Shown piece by piece: positions 14,910 through 15,011 of a stretch of DNA of 15,011 nt. The stretch spans positions 1 through 15,011 of the forward strand of contig DAOLDL010000075.1 in assembly GCA_035327305.1 (NCBI GenBank), given 5' to 3'. Made by a program: the position numbers and the translations under genes. Below the pieces are notes generated by a model that was not told the origin of the DNA, did no database searches, and worked only from the letters and a program-made list of their open reading frames with translations. This DNA is from CALMUP01 sp035327305. GTDB taxonomy: Bacteria > Verrucomicrobiota > Kiritimatiellia > CAIVKH01. Position 1 is the stretch's first letter, and each line of letters opens with the position of its first letter.

Positions 14910-15011
14910 TTAATGTCCATTCTTGTGCTGTTTTTTATGCAATAATTCGCGCACTTCAAATTGTGAAATCATCGGGAGGAACTTAATGGCAAGAACCATC
15001 AGGAACAGGAA
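14910..15011 (-). CDS. actC: Alternative Complex III subunit ActC, C-terminal end (partial)
   Basis: From the window edge the minus strand stays open for 33 codons and ends in TAA at 14912-14910. The peptide starts with the hydrophobic FLFLMVLAIKFLP, the end of a last membrane helix. It continues with ISQFEVRE and finishes in a lysine- and histidine-rich tail. This is the usual shape of the ActC (NrfD-like quinol-binding subunit) C-terminus, and its position just before actD is the standard ACIII order. Most of the gene, and presumably actA and actB, lie beyond the right edge. It is too short to judge on similarity alone, so order carries much of the weight. Confidence 0.8.
   Translation of the reverse strand, partial: FLFLMVLAIKFLPMISQFEVRELLHKKQHKNGH

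Noticed and set aside
1..15011. Search for CRISPR arrays, insertion sequences, tRNA genes, toxin-antitoxin pairs or defence genes
   Set aside because: No regularly spaced repeats, transposase motifs, tRNA-like cloverleaf or defence-type domains were found by eye. Essentially all space is taken by the genes listed.

Overview
The window appears to come from a bacterial chromosome of the PVC group (Planctomycetota, Verrucomicrobiota, Lentisphaerota, Kiritimatiellota and relatives). The evidence is the 16S rRNA 5' end on the minus strand at the left edge, which reads GGATTAGGCATG after the universal start, and an SHD1-type domain in one protein, a domain common in PVC proteomes. Placement below superphylum is not possible from 57 bases of 16S. 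Kiritimatiellota or Lentisphaerota is only a guess. Base composition looks even and there is no sign of mobile DNA.

Left part (1-2242): the 16S gene leaves the window on the minus strand. Its leader carries a boxB-like hairpin and a boxA-like element. About 470 bases without a gene separate it from pyrF (orotidine 5'-phosphate decarboxylase) on the plus strand. Convergent to pyrF are two minus-strand genes: a membrane-anchored NTF2/SnoaL-like protein followed by a 136-residue protein I do not recognise.

Middle (2291-6115): four tightly spaced plus-strand genes form a probable operon. They encode a HAD-family phosphatase, a YedK/HMCES-type SRAP protein (abasic-site DNA-protein crosslinker), a predicted lipoprotein joining ankyrin repeats, an SHD1 domain and a staphylococcal-nuclease domain with all five expected catalytic positions, and an M29-type (aminopeptidase T) metallopeptidase. 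The lipoprotein is the most unusual protein in the window.

Right part (6117-15011): twelve minus-strand genes form one respiratory cluster. In transcription order they are actC (C-terminal end only), actD, actE, actF, a small membrane protein, a SCO copper chaperone, coxB fused to cytochrome c, coxA, coxC, coxD, ctaB and a DUF420 protein. This is an Alternative Complex III plus caa3-type cytochrome c oxidase locus. The act genes oxidise quinol and reduce cytochrome c, and the cox genes pass the electrons to oxygen. SCO, CtaB and DUF420 serve copper and haem assembly. Subunit I is of the A2 type (Tyr-Ser before the CuB histidine instead of the helix VI glutamate). Gene overlaps and gaps of only 2 to 37 bases support one long transcript whose promoter lies beyond the right edge. 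actA and actB are presumably beyond it too.

No CRISPR array, insertion sequence, tRNA, prophage or defence system was seen. The points most worth a second look are the ankyrin-SHD1-nuclease lipoprotein and its SRAP neighbour, the unnamed 129-residue protein inside the act/cox operon, a probable leaderless mRNA at a compact divergent promoter, and an inverted repeat bracketing two convergent stop codons.
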